Assembly (NCBI GenBank): GCA_022712915.1 | Contig: JAFLJQ010000272.1 | Coordinates: forward strand, 1 to 34,446 | Source: Gammaproteobacteria bacterium | GTDB lineage: Bacteria; Pseudomonadota; Gammaproteobacteria; UBA6429; Thiohalophilaceae | Length of the DNA stretch: 34,446 nt | Direction of reading: 5' to 3' | Part shown: positions 8,029 through 17,390 of the stretch, one piece after another | How positions within the stretch are numbered: the first letter of the stretch is position 1 | Layout of the letters: each line of letters opens with the position of its first letter | Position numbers and translations under genes: made by a program | Notes under the pieces: generated by a model | What the model saw: only the letters and a program-made list of their open reading frames with translations | What the model was told of the DNA's origin: nothing | Database searches by the model: none

Positions 8029-9148
8029 TAGTCTCTATGACGAAAATACAAAACTGAGGCTTCAGTTAAAGGCCTATGTCGCCCAAGCAACTGAAAATGA
8101 ACAGAAATTTCTTCGCCTGAATGCCAATGTGCTGCGGCTTTTGGCCGCAAATGATCTCGCCTCACTTATTGATATTATCCTTAATCAGTATCGTGCTGCT
8201 GCACAACTGGATGTTGTTACTTTGACCTTGATTGATGCCGAATACGAGATTCGCCGCACCCTCAATAATGATGACTTCAACTTTACAAATTACCCTGGGC
8301 TAATATTTGTTGATACATGGCGAGGCCTAAGAAAATGGCTCGCAGAAGATTTTTCACCCCTATTAGGTAAGTGTGAAGACAAACAACTTGAATTTTTTTT
8401 CCCACGCTATGAACTCCTTGAACCTGTTAGCATGGCTATCCTACCGTTGATGCGTAATCGAAAATTGGTGGGGTCACTTAATCTCGGTAGTTATCAGGAA
8501 AGTCGATTTATCAAAGGTACGGCGACAAGTTTTTTTGAGCAGTTTACGTCTGTTGTGGCAATTTGTACTGAGAATGCGCTCAATCAGGAGCGGATTAAAC
8601 AACTCGGTTTAATTGATCCCCTGACGGGAGTGCACAATCGACGTTATTTTGATCAACGCCTGGATGAAGAAATAAACCGAGCTGTGCGCACTCGAAAACC
8701 AATTAGTTGTCTATTTCTGGATATTGATTATTTTAAAAAGTTCAATGATGAGCATGGGCATCAAATAGGTGATCGTGTATTGCAGGAAGTGGCGACAATC
8801 ATCAAGGCACAAATGCGCCGCAGTGATGTCATGTCTCGTTATGGTGGAGAAGAGTTCGCCGCAATATTAACCAATACAGATATCATACTGGCAACCGAAA
8901 TTGCTGAACGTATTCGCTTCATTATTGCCAATAATAAATATGAGTTAAGCAAGGAAATTTACTCAAATATCACTATTTCAGTGGGAGTAGCAACCTTGTT
9001 GCCAGAAAACAATTGTGATATTGAAGAAATAGGTCGCACCTTGATTGCTCAGGCAGACAATGCACTCTATGAAGCCAAGCACAAAGGTCGTAATCAAGTT
9101 GTATCATATGTGATTCAAAACAGAAAAATATACTCCAACGCCCGCTAG
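8018..9148 (+). CDS. Diguanylate cyclase with N-terminal coiled coil and GAF-like domain
   Basis: The 376-aa cytoplasmic protein starts with a short coiled coil (about 1-45). A GAF/DUF484-like sensor domain follows (about 45-190, including [20 protein letters not shown]). A GGDEF domain occupies about 205-370 and starts at [12 protein letters not shown]. The active-site motif is GGEEF (276-280), a functional variant, and RRSD (267-270) five residues before it is the inhibitory I-site for product feedback. It should therefore make c-di-GMP from GTP. ATG 8018 lies inside the end of the kinase gene (11-nt overlap), with AAGGGGG a few bases upstream, which implies translational coupling. Its TAG stop shares CTAG with the convergent lipoprotein gene. 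Confidence 0.92.
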   Translation: MNADSLYDENTKLRLQLKAYVAQATENEQKFLRLNANVLRLLAANDLASLIDIILNQYRAAAQLDVVTLTLIDAEYEIRRTLNNDDFNFTNYPGLIFVDTWRGLRKWLAEDFSPLLGKCEDKQLEFFFPRYELLEPVSMAILPLMRNRKLVGSLNLGSYQESRFIKGTATSFFEQFTSVVAICTENALNQERIKQLGLIDPLTGVHNRRYFDQRLDEEINRAVRTRKPISCLFLDIDYFKKFNDEHGHQIGDRVLQEVATIIKAQMRRSDVMSRYGGEEFAAILTNTDIILATEIAERIRFIIANNKYELSKEIYSNITISVGVATLLPENNCDIEEIGRTLIAQADNALYEAKHKGRNQVVSYVIQNRKIYSNAR

Positions 9149-9795
9149 CGGTACAGAGGTTTGACCAACTTTTCAAACTCTGCCGGTGGCACATACTGAA
9201 AAATATCCTTGCCTGCCTCGTTAATAATCAGATCCAGTCCCTTTTCTGGGTATAACCAGTGCTGTGCCTGTTCATGACTACGAATTTTTTCGGCCGGTTC
9301 ACCAAAACGACCGATGATGGTCTCTTCATTGATATTAGCATGAGGCATATAGGTCATAGCGGATATCTGCCATGATTCAATTTGACTCAAGCTGCTCTTA
9401 TCCAGGCGAGACTGCACAGCGCCACTCGGCATTTTAGTTTTTTTGTTCGCCGACTGTTTCAACCCTTGTAATTCCACCGCACTTGCCATGAGAGTCAGTA
9501 CCAACCGACCACTCAACCCGGCACGGCTAAAATCCTTATAGAAGAATTCCAATGATATTTGGCCGTCAGGATTTTCAAACAAGGCCACTTCCGGCATTGT
9601 GCCAAGCAGCTGTTTGGCCTCTCTGGCCGTCGTAACACCTAATTGAATACCAAAAATACGACTGCTGCCATCGGCCAGAATAGTGATTTGCCAGGGATAG
9701 CGATCTGCATCATTTTCTTGCGCGGGTTTCTGACAAGCTGACAAACCAACACTTATCAGCAAAATAAAAGATACATTAATGATTCGAACCCACAT
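9145..9795 (-). CDS. Hypothetical lipoprotein, last gene of the typA-pip-dtd run
   Basis: The 216-aa product has a clear lipoprotein signal: a hydrophobic stretch at about 5-19 ending in LSAC, with acylation expected at Cys21. The mature part contains IFGIQLGVTTAREAKQLLG near 47-65, a pattern seen in proteins with a SmpA/OmlA-like or beta-lactamase-inhibitor-like fold, but assignment is uncertain. A second related segment (IIGRFGEPAEKIRS) lies near 160-173, suggesting two similar modules. ATG 9795 is 4 nt after the dtd stop, so it is almost certainly co-transcribed with dtd. Its stop overlaps the convergent cyclase stop. Confidence 0.8.
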   Translation of the reverse strand: MWVRIINVSFILLISVGLSACQKPAQENDADRYPWQITILADGSSRIFGIQLGVTTAREAKQLLGTMPEVALFENPDGQISLEFFYKDFSRAGLSGRLVLTLMASAVELQGLKQSANKKTKMPSGAVQSRLDKSSLSQIESWQISAMTYMPHANINEETIIGRFGEPAEKIRSHEQAQHWLYPEKGLDLIINEAGKDIFQYVPPAEFEKLVKPLYR

Positions 9796-9799
9796 TGAT

Positions 9800-10237
9800 T
9801 TATACCTGTAACCAGAATGTCACTGGCCCATCATTGATTAAGCTAACCTGCATGTCCGCCCCAAACTTCCCGCTTGCCAGGCTAGCATGCTGAGCCTTTA
9901 TATTATTAAACAGAAGATTAAACAGCGTTAACCCCTCAGCCGGGAGGGCCGCCGAGGTAAAACTGGCCCGCTTACCCTTGCGGGTATCCGCGGCAAGGGT
10001 AAATTGCGGTACCAGTAACACATCACCATCAACATCCTGCACGCTAAGATTCATTTTATCATTGCCATCGGCGAACACACGATAACCCAATAGACGCTTT
10101 GCAAGGCGTTCCGCATGAATGGCTTCATCGCCCTTTTCCACTCCGACCAACACCAAGATGCCCCGCTCTATTTGAGCAATAAGCTCGCCATCGACCTGCA
10201 CACTGGCCTTACTGACTCGCTGTAACAAACCGATCAT
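9800..10237 (-). CDS. dtd: D-aminoacyl-tRNA deacylase
   Basis: DTD removes D-amino acids (and glycine from tRNA-Ala) from mischarged tRNA. The 145-aa length is exact for the family. Both signature motifs are visible: PQFTLAADTRKGKRASF near 78-94, corresponding to the family SQxTL site, and the cross-subunit NDGPVTFWLQV at the C terminus, which holds the Gly-cisPro chirality filter. The first motif has Pro where many family members have Ser; similar variants exist and do not by themselves suggest inactivity. The start overlaps the pip stop by 4 nt (ATGA), so translation is coupled. Confidence 0.95.
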   Translation of the reverse strand: MIGLLQRVSKASVQVDGELIAQIERGILVLVGVEKGDEAIHAERLAKRLLGYRVFADGNDKMNLSVQDVDGDVLLVPQFTLAADTRKGKRASFTSAALPAEGLTLFNLLFNNIKAQHASLASGKFGADMQVSLINDGPVTFWLQV

Positions 10238-11187
10238 TTTTTCAATTGATAAGACATAGCCCGCGAGGCCTTAACCAGAGCATGGATGATACCCGGCTCT
10301 GATGCCGCATGACCCGCATCGGCGATAATATTAAACTCCGCCTCAGGCCATGCCTGATGCAAGTCCCAGGCACTCTCCATCGGACAGATTATATCGTAAC
10401 GACCTTGCACAATCACACCAGGAATGTTTTTTAGCTTATGGACATCACGCAACAACTGGTTGTCTTCCAAAAAGGAATTATTGATAAAATAGTGACATTC
10501 AATCCGCGCCAAACTAAGGGCTGTATGAGAATGACTAAAGTGGCTTAACACAGATTTGCTTTGCTTAAGGGTGGCGGTTCGCCCTTCCCAATACGACCAA
10601 GCCTTGGCCGCAGCCATACGAGCCAGTTCATCATCACCAATCAGGCGCGCATAATACGCAGACACCATATCATGCCGTTCTGATTCAGGTATCGGTTTGA
10701 GGAATTCCTGCCAGGCATCGGGAAAAATCCGGCTCGCACCCTCTTGATAAAACCAGTCAATTTCCCGTTTACGGCACAAAAAGATGCCTCGCAGAATCAA
10801 GCCTAGCGCCCGCTCTGGGTGGGTCTCAGCATATAAAACAGCCAACGTCGATCCCCAGGAACCGCCAAATAAAACCCATTTATCAATTTTCAGATGCTCA
10901 CGGATGGCCTCCATATCGGCCACTAACGCCTGCGAGGTATTACCTTCCAATTCAGCATGAGGCGTAGACTTACCCGCGCCACGTTGATCAAAAAGAATGA
11001 TTCGATAGACCTCCGGATCAAAGAAGCGACGATGATAGCTCTCACAACCTGAACCTGGCCCGCCATGCACAAATACCACCGGCAGACCATCAGGATTTCC
11101 ACATTCTTCGATATGCAGCACATGAGGAGAATCTACGGCAAACGTATGATTGGCATAAGGCCGGATATCGGGAAACAACACTTCCAT
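10234..11187 (-). CDS. pip: Prolyl aminopeptidase (proline iminopeptidase)
   Basis: This 317-aa alpha/beta-hydrolase (peptidase family S33) releases N-terminal proline from peptides. Visible features are the oxyanion-hole loop HGGPGSGC near 40-47, DQRGAGKS near 67-74, the nucleophile elbow GGSWGSTLA near 108-116, the Asp-bearing GRYDIICP region near 265-272 and the catalytic His in DAGHAASEPG near 292-301. The length agrees with the family (about 315-320). It lies between a membrane-protein gene 6 nt upstream and dtd, which it overlaps by 4 nt. No signal peptide, so cytoplasmic. Confidence 0.95.
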   Translation of the reverse strand: MEVLFPDIRPYANHTFAVDSPHVLHIEECGNPDGLPVVFVHGGPGSGCESYHRRFFDPEVYRIILFDQRGAGKSTPHAELEGNTSQALVADMEAIREHLKIDKWVLFGGSWGSTLAVLYAETHPERALGLILRGIFLCRKREIDWFYQEGASRIFPDAWQEFLKPIPESERHDMVSAYYARLIGDDELARMAAAKAWSYWEGRTATLKQSKSVLSHFSHSHTALSLARIECHYFINNSFLEDNQLLRDVHKLKNIPGVIVQGRYDIICPMESAWDLHQAWPEAEFNIIADAGHAASEPGIIHALVKASRAMSYQLKK

Positions 11188-11193
11188 AAAAAT

Positions 11194-11745
11194 TTAGTCT
11201 TTGACCAATTGGCCTTTGAAACCAATAAATGCCGCGATACCCATCAAGAACAAACCGAGTAATACCAGCCATGGACCCACTGGCAGGAGCGTCAATGCCC
11301 AGCTTTGACCAAGATTGAGCATCAATAACATACCGGAATGTAGCACTGCCCCAAGAATGAATATCCAACTGATGATTTGTTTAAACCATGTTGCGACGGC
11401 AATAAAACACAACACCAAACCGGCGACGATGTTTAACAAGGCCTCCAGATTTCCGTGGGCGTGCGGTCCAGCTTTTATGCTATCCACAGGCATACGACTG
11501 TTGATGAGCTTATTCATAGCCAGAATGCCATCGGTGTTGGCCTGGGCAATCTGTTCGGCCGTCATTTTTTCCAGATCCTCTTCAAACTGGTTGATTTTGA
11601 GTTGCTGCAAGCGCCCTACCTTGGCTTGTTTTTCTGATTGTGCAACCCCTACATCTGGCAGCATCTTAACCACCATATAAGGGCCAAGAGAGGCCGTTAA
11701 AACAAGATAAAGAAAACCAAAAACGATATTCTTTTTGCCGATCAT
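11194..11745 (-). CDS. Hypothetical inner-membrane protein, 183 aa
   Basis: The protein has about four membrane helices: one near residues 8-28, then a soluble Gln/Glu/Lys-rich helical stretch of about 70 residues, then three helices between about 103 and 178. No catalytic motif or family was recognised. It lies between typA (87 bp upstream) and pip (6 nt downstream) and is surely in the same transcript as pip. ATG 11745 opens directly into a positively charged N terminus (MIGKKN), consistent with cytoplasmic N-in topology. Confidence 0.78.
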   Translation of the reverse strand: MIGKKNIVFGFLYLVLTASLGPYMVVKMLPDVGVAQSEKQAKVGRLQQLKINQFEEDLEKMTAEQIAQANTDGILAMNKLINSRMPVDSIKAGPHAHGNLEALLNIVAGLVLCFIAVATWFKQIISWIFILGAVLHSGMLLMLNLGQSWALTLLPVGPWLVLLGLFLMGIAAFIGFKGQLVKD

Positions 11746-11832
11746 GCAGCTTGCTCCTTATGATAACTGGGTAATTGGAAATAATGATGTCCGCTAATGA
11801 TAGCCGCCATCATATATAAGGCCAGTTTTAAA

Positions 11833-13659
11833 TCAATCCTTGCTTTGTCGCGATGATTTTTTACGTTCGTGTTCCAGCAGTTTCTTTTTACGTAAACGAA
11901 TATGGTGAGGTGTGACTTCAACCAGTTCATCGTCATCAATAAAATCAAGTGCCTGTTCGAGGCTCATGACAATAGGCGGTGTCAGGATCAAATTTTCATC
12001 GGTCCCGGCGGCACGGATGTTGTTTAGTTGCTTGGCCTTTAAGGGGTTTACCACCAGATCATTCTCGCGTGAGTGGATGCCCACCAACATACCTTCATAG
12101 ATTTCTGCGCCGTGACCCAGGAAGAGTCGGCCACGTTCCTGTAAATTAAACAGAGCATAAGCCAGGGCCTTACCCGCCGCATTGGCAATCAAAACACCAT
12201 TGGTACGTTGACCAAATTTGGTTTTTTTCATGGATCCATAATGGCTAAATACGCTGTACATCAGACCCGTGCCTTGCGTTGAGGTCATAAACTCGGTGCG
12301 AAAACCAATCAATCCGCGTGAAGGCATAATGTAATCCAGGCGCACCCGACCATGGCCATCCGGAATCATGTCTTTCAGTTCACCTGCACGGGTACCGAGG
12401 CGTTCCATCACACCACCCTGATGCTGTTCTTCCACATCAATCGTGACATTTTCGTAGGGTTCCTGCTGTTCGCCATCCACTTCTTTGAGAATGACTTCTG
12501 GCCGAGACACGCCCAGCTCATAACCTTCACGGCGCATGTTCTCGATGAGAATCGAAAGATGTAGTTCACCACGACCCGAGACGCGAAACTTATCAGGGTC
12601 ACCGGTATTATCCACACGCAGTGCGACGTTATGGATCAACTCGCGATCCAGTCGTTCACGAATCTGACGCGAAGTGACATACTTGCCGTCCTTGCCTGCG
12701 AAGGGGGAGTTATTGACCTGGAAAGTCATACTCACCGTTGGCTCATCCACCAGCAAGGGAGGCATGACCTCAGGCGTACCCGGATCACACAAAGTGTCGG
12801 AAATGTTTAGTTCATCAATCCCGGTAAAGGTAATGATGTCACCGGCCTGAGCCTCAGACATCTCAACTCGTTCCAACCCCAAAAAGCCATTGATCTGCAA
12901 CATACGGCCACTACGCTTTTTACCTTCCGTGTCTAAAATAACCACTGGGGTATTGGCCTTGATCCTGCCGCGAGTAATACGGCCAATGCCAATGACACCC
13001 ACATAACTGTTGTAGTCCAGGGCGCTGATCTGCATCTGGAAGGGGCCTTCTGCGTCCACATCCGGTGGCTGCACGTGTTTGACGACCATTTCGAACAGGG
13101 GATTCATGTCACCTTCGCGGGCCTCGGCATCATCACTGGCATAACCGGCCAGGCCAGAGGCGTAGATCACTGGAAAGTCGAGCTGCTTGTCGGATGCACC
13201 GAGCCGATCAAATAATTCAAAGGTTTGATCCAGCGCCCAATCGGGGCGTGCGCCATTACGGTCAATCTTGTTCACCACCACAATGGGGCACAGACCGTAA
13301 GCCAGTGCCTTTTGGGTCACAAAGCGTGTTTGAGGCATCGGCCCTTCAACGGCATCCACTAGCAGTAATACAGAATCCACCATAGATAAAACACGTTCCA
13401 CCTCACCGCCAAAGTCGGCATGTCCAGGGGTGTCCACAACGTTGATATGGTAGTCCTGCCACTTAATGGCTGTGTTCTTGGCAAGGATGGTGATACCGCG
13501 CTCCTTTTCCAGGTCATTCGAATCCATAACCCGTTCCTCGGCCTCGCCTCGAGTCACCAGAGTGCCCGATTGGCGCAGGAGTTGATCTACCAGTGTGGTC
13601 TTGCCATGGTCAACGTGAGCGATGATGGCGATATTACGAAGTTTATTAATGTCTGTCAC
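11833..13659 (-). CDS. typA: Ribosome-associated GTPase TypA/BipA
   Basis: BipA is a translational GTPase of the EF-G family that binds the ribosome and supports assembly and stress or cold adaptation. G1 [10 protein letters not shown]3 [10 protein letters not shown] and G4 NKID are intact, followed by the beta-barrel domain, the EF-G-like domains III and V and the BipA-specific C-terminal domain ([10 protein letters not shown], then [13 protein letters not shown]). GTG 13659 is chosen as start because it gives [18 protein letters not shown] and 608 aa, matching the roughly 607 aa of E. coli BipA. The longer frame would begin at TTG 13677. It leads a minus-strand run with the membrane protein, pip, dtd and lipoprotein genes. 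Confidence 0.96.
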   Translation of the reverse strand: MTDINKLRNIAIIAHVDHGKTTLVDQLLRQSGTLVTRGEAEERVMDSNDLEKERGITILAKNTAIKWQDYHINVVDTPGHADFGGEVERVLSMVDSVLLLVDAVEGPMPQTRFVTQKALAYGLCPIVVVNKIDRNGARPDWALDQTFELFDRLGASDKQLDFPVIYASGLAGYASDDAEAREGDMNPLFEMVVKHVQPPDVDAEGPFQMQISALDYNSYVGVIGIGRITRGRIKANTPVVILDTEGKKRSGRMLQINGFLGLERVEMSEAQAGDIITFTGIDELNISDTLCDPGTPEVMPPLLVDEPTVSMTFQVNNSPFAGKDGKYVTSRQIRERLDRELIHNVALRVDNTGDPDKFRVSGRGELHLSILIENMRREGYELGVSRPEVILKEVDGEQQEPYENVTIDVEEQHQGGVMERLGTRAGELKDMIPDGHGRVRLDYIMPSRGLIGFRTEFMTSTQGTGLMYSVFSHYGSMKKTKFGQRTNGVLIANAAGKALAYALFNLQERGRLFLGHGAEIYEGMLVGIHSRENDLVVNPLKAKQLNNIRAAGTDENLILTPPIVMSLEQALDFIDDDELVEVTPHHIRLRKKKLLEHERKKSSRQSKD

Positions 13660-13823
13660 AAGTGTGCTACCCAGCAAAAAGCGCGGATTATACCGGTGAT
13701 TGTCCTATTTTGCTCATATTTATCCTCAATAGACCACACATATTTTATGCTATAAAAGCTACAGATCAACCGATTCCGGGACGATACCCATGTATACAGA
13801 AACTAAGAGCAATAATTCAGGTA

Positions 13824-14177
13824 ATGCCCCTAATGATACGTTTACATACACAAATACCGGGTTTGCTGGTTGCCATAATCCTGGCAGGCATAGCCTATCC
13901 ACAATTCTTGCCTCATCCCGAGCCAAGTTCCAAGTCTTATCATGGGCATGCCTCACACGGTTTACGTATTTATATTGACCCAAATACTGGTGAATATGCT
14001 CGGCCACCAGAGCCAACGGTAAAAATCACACAGGAGGTATTTTCTGCTCGCGCCTTTTTAAATAGGCCCACAACAACGACTCCCATGCCCCCTAGGGAGC
14101 GGGCCTCTCCTAAATCAGATGGTGGCTATACCATTGAATTGCATGAACGATTCCGATCTAGTCGTAAAGACTCATAA
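13824..14177 (+). CDS. Small exported hypothetical protein upstream of the metalloprotease
   Basis: The likely product (117 aa from ATG 13824; ATG 13833 is also possible) has an N-terminal hydrophobic segment typical of a signal peptide (LLVAIILAGIAYPQ), then a small soluble part. This contains LRIYIDPNTGEYARPPEP, a D-P-x-T-G-E sequence of the kind seen in short secreted proteins, and a Pro/Thr-rich stretch. The open frame extends back to 13662, but those residues overlap the typA promoter region and look non-coding. The stop is 4 nt before the metalloprotease start, so the two form an operon and the proteins may act together in the envelope. Specific function unknown. Confidence 0.65.
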   Translation: MPLMIRLHTQIPGLLVAIILAGIAYPQFLPHPEPSSKSYHGHASHGLRIYIDPNTGEYARPPEPTVKITQEVFSARAFLNRPTTTTPMPPRERASPKSDGGYTIELHERFRSSRKDS

Positions 14178-14181
14178 CAAT

Positions 14182-16185
14182 ATGATGACCTGCGCAATAC
14201 GTATGCCTATGTGGCAGCTCATTTTGCTCGGCGTAAGTCTAAGTCTGGGCCTGCTATCAGGCACAACTGCTTTTGCCGCAGCTAAAATTACACTGGTCAA
14301 CACTAACCAACAGTGCGATGGCTTCAATGACGCTACACCAGCAAGCTATCATGGCGGCAACTATGGCATTACTCAGGGCCAGCAACGACTCAATGCCTTT
14401 CAGTATGCGGCCAATTTGATCGGCCAACATCTTAATACTAGTGTCGAAATCAAGGTCGATGCACAAATGAATGCCCTCGGTGGAACAAGTTATAGCGCTA
14501 CCCTCGGGCAAGCTGGCCCGATGAGCGTAGCACGAGACTTTAGCGGTGCGCCGCTAAGCAATACCTATTATCCCCTGGCGCTGGCTGAGACCTTGTATGG
14601 CGGCGACCTGAATGGTGGCAGTGACATTGTTGCCGAATTTAACAGTGACCTCGACGGCACTGAAGTGCTGGGATCCCTTACCTGGTATTACGGATTCGAT
14701 CAAAGCGGTGGTGCCAATGTCGACTATATCACCGTCATCCAGCATGAGCTTATACACGGACTGGGTTTCTTAAGTCTGCTGGGTGCAGATGGCACAAAGT
14801 TTTATGGCCGCAATGATAGTTTTCTGCTCAATCTGGAGGGGCACAGCTATAGTCCCACGGATCTGGCAGACATGACCGACAGTCAACGCGCCAATATCAT
14901 GATCGACAACGGTAATCTGCATTGGACAGGCTCACAGGTAATAGCCAATAGCGGCGCAGTATACGGTGGTATTGATGGCAGCAATCATGTTTTTATGTAT
15001 GCACCTTCAAACTATAGTGCCGGCTCCTCGATCTCCCATTTCAGTAACCTGCTCAGCCCCAATGAAGGTATGGAACCCTTTTACACCGGCCCCGACCATA
15101 CTCCTGGTCTGGCTATTTATCTGCTACAGGATATCGGCTGGCCTGTGATTACAGGTGCGGGCAGTGCCAATCTGCATCTAGCCCTGAACGATAGTGGCAA
15201 CACCACCCTGGCTGACAATAATACCTATACCCTGAGTGTAACCAATAATGGTAGCTACACCGCTGTCGGAACCATGGTGACCTACATGATCCCCCACGGA
15301 CATGGCTATATCTCAGCTTCGCCCAGCCAGGGAAGCTGCTGGCAGTCCAATCACATTATCACTTGTGAGCTAGGAAATATCGCAAGCGCAGCATCTGTGA
15401 GCGTCAATGTTGTTGCAAAAATGAATGCGGCAAGTAGCCATACCCATGCAGCCATCACCAGTAGCACCACGCCTGACTCCAATTACAGTGATAACCGTAT
15501 TTACAAAACCACGACTGTCGCTGGTTCAACTGATCTATCCGTGAGCATGGCACCACAAAATGCTACGTTCATTCGCGGTGCCAATTACACTTATACCGCC
15601 AGCATCACTAATAGCGGTGCCTCGGCCTCCACCAACATAGCCCTGCAATATGTCTTGCCCACGGGTCTATCTTTTGTGGCCGCCAGCAGCGGCAGTTGTT
15701 GCAGTGCCAGCGGTTCCACGGTCAATTGCCATGTTGCTGAACTGGGCAGTAACAGTAGCACGGATCTCAGTTTTGTCGTAAATGCCGTGAGTATTGGCCA
15801 TTACAACAGCACTTCTTTCTTATCGCAAAACCAGACAGACAGTAATCCAGGCAATGACAGTGCATCTCTATCAGTAAATATCGAACTAGCGAATGAGGAC
15901 GATGAATGTTTTATAGCAACAGCTGCCTTTGGCAGCCTACTACACAAAGAAGTGAAATGGTTACGGCAGTTCAGGGATTTATATTTGCTAAGCAATTCAC
16001 CGGGCAAGACATTTGTTAGACTTTATTATCGTTTCAGCCCACCCCTGGCCGACCGACTACGACAAAATGATACTTTACGAGCCCTGATGCGCGGTAGCCT
16101 GGGGCCTTTAGTAGCTCTGAGCCGCTGGCTAGTGAAGATAAATGGACGCCCTAAAAATGCACATTTCACCCTCAAAAAACACTAA
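14182..16185 (+). CDS. Secreted HExxH metalloprotease-like protein with two DUF11 repeats and CFI-box C terminus
   Basis: The protein is 667 aa from ATG 14182 (the frame is open to 14119, but that would overlap the preceding gene). A signal peptide spans about 1-33. The N-terminal half contains a zinc-protease motif HELIHGLGF (His188, Glu189, His192). The third ligand is not certain; His residues occur in SSISHFSNL and GPDHTPG downstream. Two DUF11-type Ig-like repeats follow (about 330-435 and 450-560). The C-terminal part begins with CFIATAAFGS (Cys576), the CFI-box found at the C terminus of many exported proteins, followed by about 90 residues rich in Arg/Leu (KEVKWLRQFRDLYLL). It is probably secreted or surface-attached; the substrate is unknown. 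Confidence 0.85.
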   Translation: MMTCAIRMPMWQLILLGVSLSLGLLSGTTAFAAAKITLVNTNQQCDGFNDATPASYHGGNYGITQGQQRLNAFQYAANLIGQHLNTSVEIKVDAQMNALGGTSYSATLGQAGPMSVARDFSGAPLSNTYYPLALAETLYGGDLNGGSDIVAEFNSDLDGTEVLGSLTWYYGFDQSGGANVDYITVIQHELIHGLGFLSLLGADGTKFYGRNDSFLLNLEGHSYSPTDLADMTDSQRANIMIDNGNLHWTGSQVIANSGAVYGGIDGSNHVFMYAPSNYSAGSSISHFSNLLSPNEGMEPFYTGPDHTPGLAIYLLQDIGWPVITGAGSANLHLALNDSGNTTLADNNTYTLSVTNNGSYTAVGTMVTYMIPHGHGYISASPSQGSCWQSNHIITCELGNIASAASVSVNVVAKMNAASSHTHAAITSSTTPDSNYSDNRIYKTTTVAGSTDLSVSMAPQNATFIRGANYTYTASITNSGASASTNIALQYVLPTGLSFVAASSGSCCSASGSTVNCHVAELGSNSSTDLSFVVNAVSIGHYNSTSFLSQNQTDSNPGNDSASLSVNIELANEDDECFIATAAFGSLLHKEVKWLRQFRDLYLLSNSPGKTFVRLYYRFSPPLADRLRQNDTLRALMRGSLGPLVALSRWLVKINGRPKNAHFTLKKH

Positions 16186-16282
16186 GATTCATGATAACGC
16201 ATCAAAGTTCCAATGGAAAAAAATTATTTGTTAGAGATGTTAAATAAGACAAACGAAAAAATTCGGTTGAGGCAAGTAAGTC

Positions 16283-16987
16283 TCAGGAGGCCTGCTTCTC
16301 CTCAACATCCACTTGTTCAAGTCGGTAGCCCTGATGATAAATGGCAGTTAGACGCCAACCTTTTTCTGGTATCAGCCCCAGTTTTTTCCGAATCCGGCTG
16401 ATGTGGGTATCCACCGTGCGAGTATTAAACTCACCTCCATGCCCCCAGACAGAAGACAAAATGTGGTTGCGTGATAACAGTCTGCCGAGATTTTTAAACA
16501 AAAAGCTTACCAATTCGAACTCCTTCTGGGTCAGCTTAACGATCTCATTACAGTAATACACCGTGTGTTTTTTGAAATCGATGCGATAGGGTTCAATTTC
16601 TATAGCCTCCTGAGTAGCCGCAGGTGAAGCACGGCGAGAGACAGCAGTAACCCTGGCCAGAAACTCTTTTTGGCGTACAGGCTTGGTAACATAATCATCT
16701 GCACCCAGCAATAACACCCTGGCCACATCATCCTCAGCCGTTTTCTGAGTAAGAAAAATTACCGGTACATCGGTAATTTCCTGTTCGTTCATCCATTTGA
16801 GAACGGCCTCACCATCCATATCAGGCATTACCCAATCGAGAATAACCAGATCGAAACTTTCCCGACGCAAACTATGGGTAAATTCTACACCACCAGGAAA
16901 ATACACACACTGGTGACCTTCGTCTTCCAGCCAAATTTTTACTAGCTCAGCTAAATGTTGATCATCATCTACTAATGCAATTCGCAC
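16283..16987 (-). CDS. OmpR/PhoB-family response regulator (orphan)
   Basis: A receiver domain (about 1-115) has the acidic pocket DDD at 7-9, phospho-acceptor Asp51 in LVILDWVMPDMDG, Thr80 and Lys102 in TKP. A winged-helix trans_reg_C domain (about 130-225) follows, with LTQKEFELVSFL and RTVDTHISRIRKKLG as the recognition region. It should bind DNA as a dimer when phosphorylated. No histidine kinase lies beside it; its neighbours are a convergent metalloprotease gene and YchJ. The partner kinase must lie elsewhere, perhaps one of the hybrid kinases in this window, which is only a guess. The length (234 aa) is standard. Confidence 0.93.
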   Translation of the reverse strand: MRIALVDDDQHLAELVKIWLEDEGHQCVYFPGGVEFTHSLRRESFDLVILDWVMPDMDGEAVLKWMNEQEITDVPVIFLTQKTAEDDVARVLLLGADDYVTKPVRQKEFLARVTAVSRRASPAATQEAIEIEPYRIDFKKHTVYYCNEIVKLTQKEFELVSFLFKNLGRLLSRNHILSSVWGHGGEFNTRTVDTHISRIRKKLGLIPEKGWRLTAIYHQGYRLEQVDVEEKQAS

Positions 16988-17390
16988 AACTCACCTCTTC
17001 CTTGTCGTTCCGTAACAATTGTTCAAGTTTAGGAAACAATTTCGTATTTAACTATGACTATCGTATGGTATACGCTTATCATCACCATGCCACCCTGCTA
17101 TATTTTGCAGTTATAATACAAAAAAATGTTACATGTTGCAGGTATAAAAAAAATATTTCGCCCTATTCACTTACTTAAACTTGGTATATAAATGCTACTA
17201 TTTACATCTAAAACAATATTTACATCAGGCACTGTTAGCTTTAGCGGCCAATGTTAGGAAATAAATATCACCCTCTTTATATGGAATTGTCGGTTAAAGC
17301 TGTTTATTCTTTGAACTGGGTCGAGTAAGTTAATCCAGTGACAATATTTAACAAAATGATAGTAGTGAAAATATCAGACATAAAAATACC
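16988..17390. other. AT-rich divergent intergenic region
   Basis: This roughly 400-bp spacer separates the minus-strand response regulator from the plus-strand YchJ gene. It is strongly AT-rich and must hold both promoters. No convincing operator palindrome, riboswitch, repeat or small gene was identified; a plus-strand frame at 16975-17178 has no coding character. Confidence 0.5.

Noticed and set aside
9800-10237. DTD inactive because PQFTL replaces SQxTL
   Set aside because: The rest of both active-site motifs is intact and such Pro variants appear in otherwise normal family members, so this is not evidence of loss.
13662-13823. N-terminal extension of the 117-aa exported protein
   Set aside because: It would overlap the typA start and bury the signal peptide at residue 55 onward.
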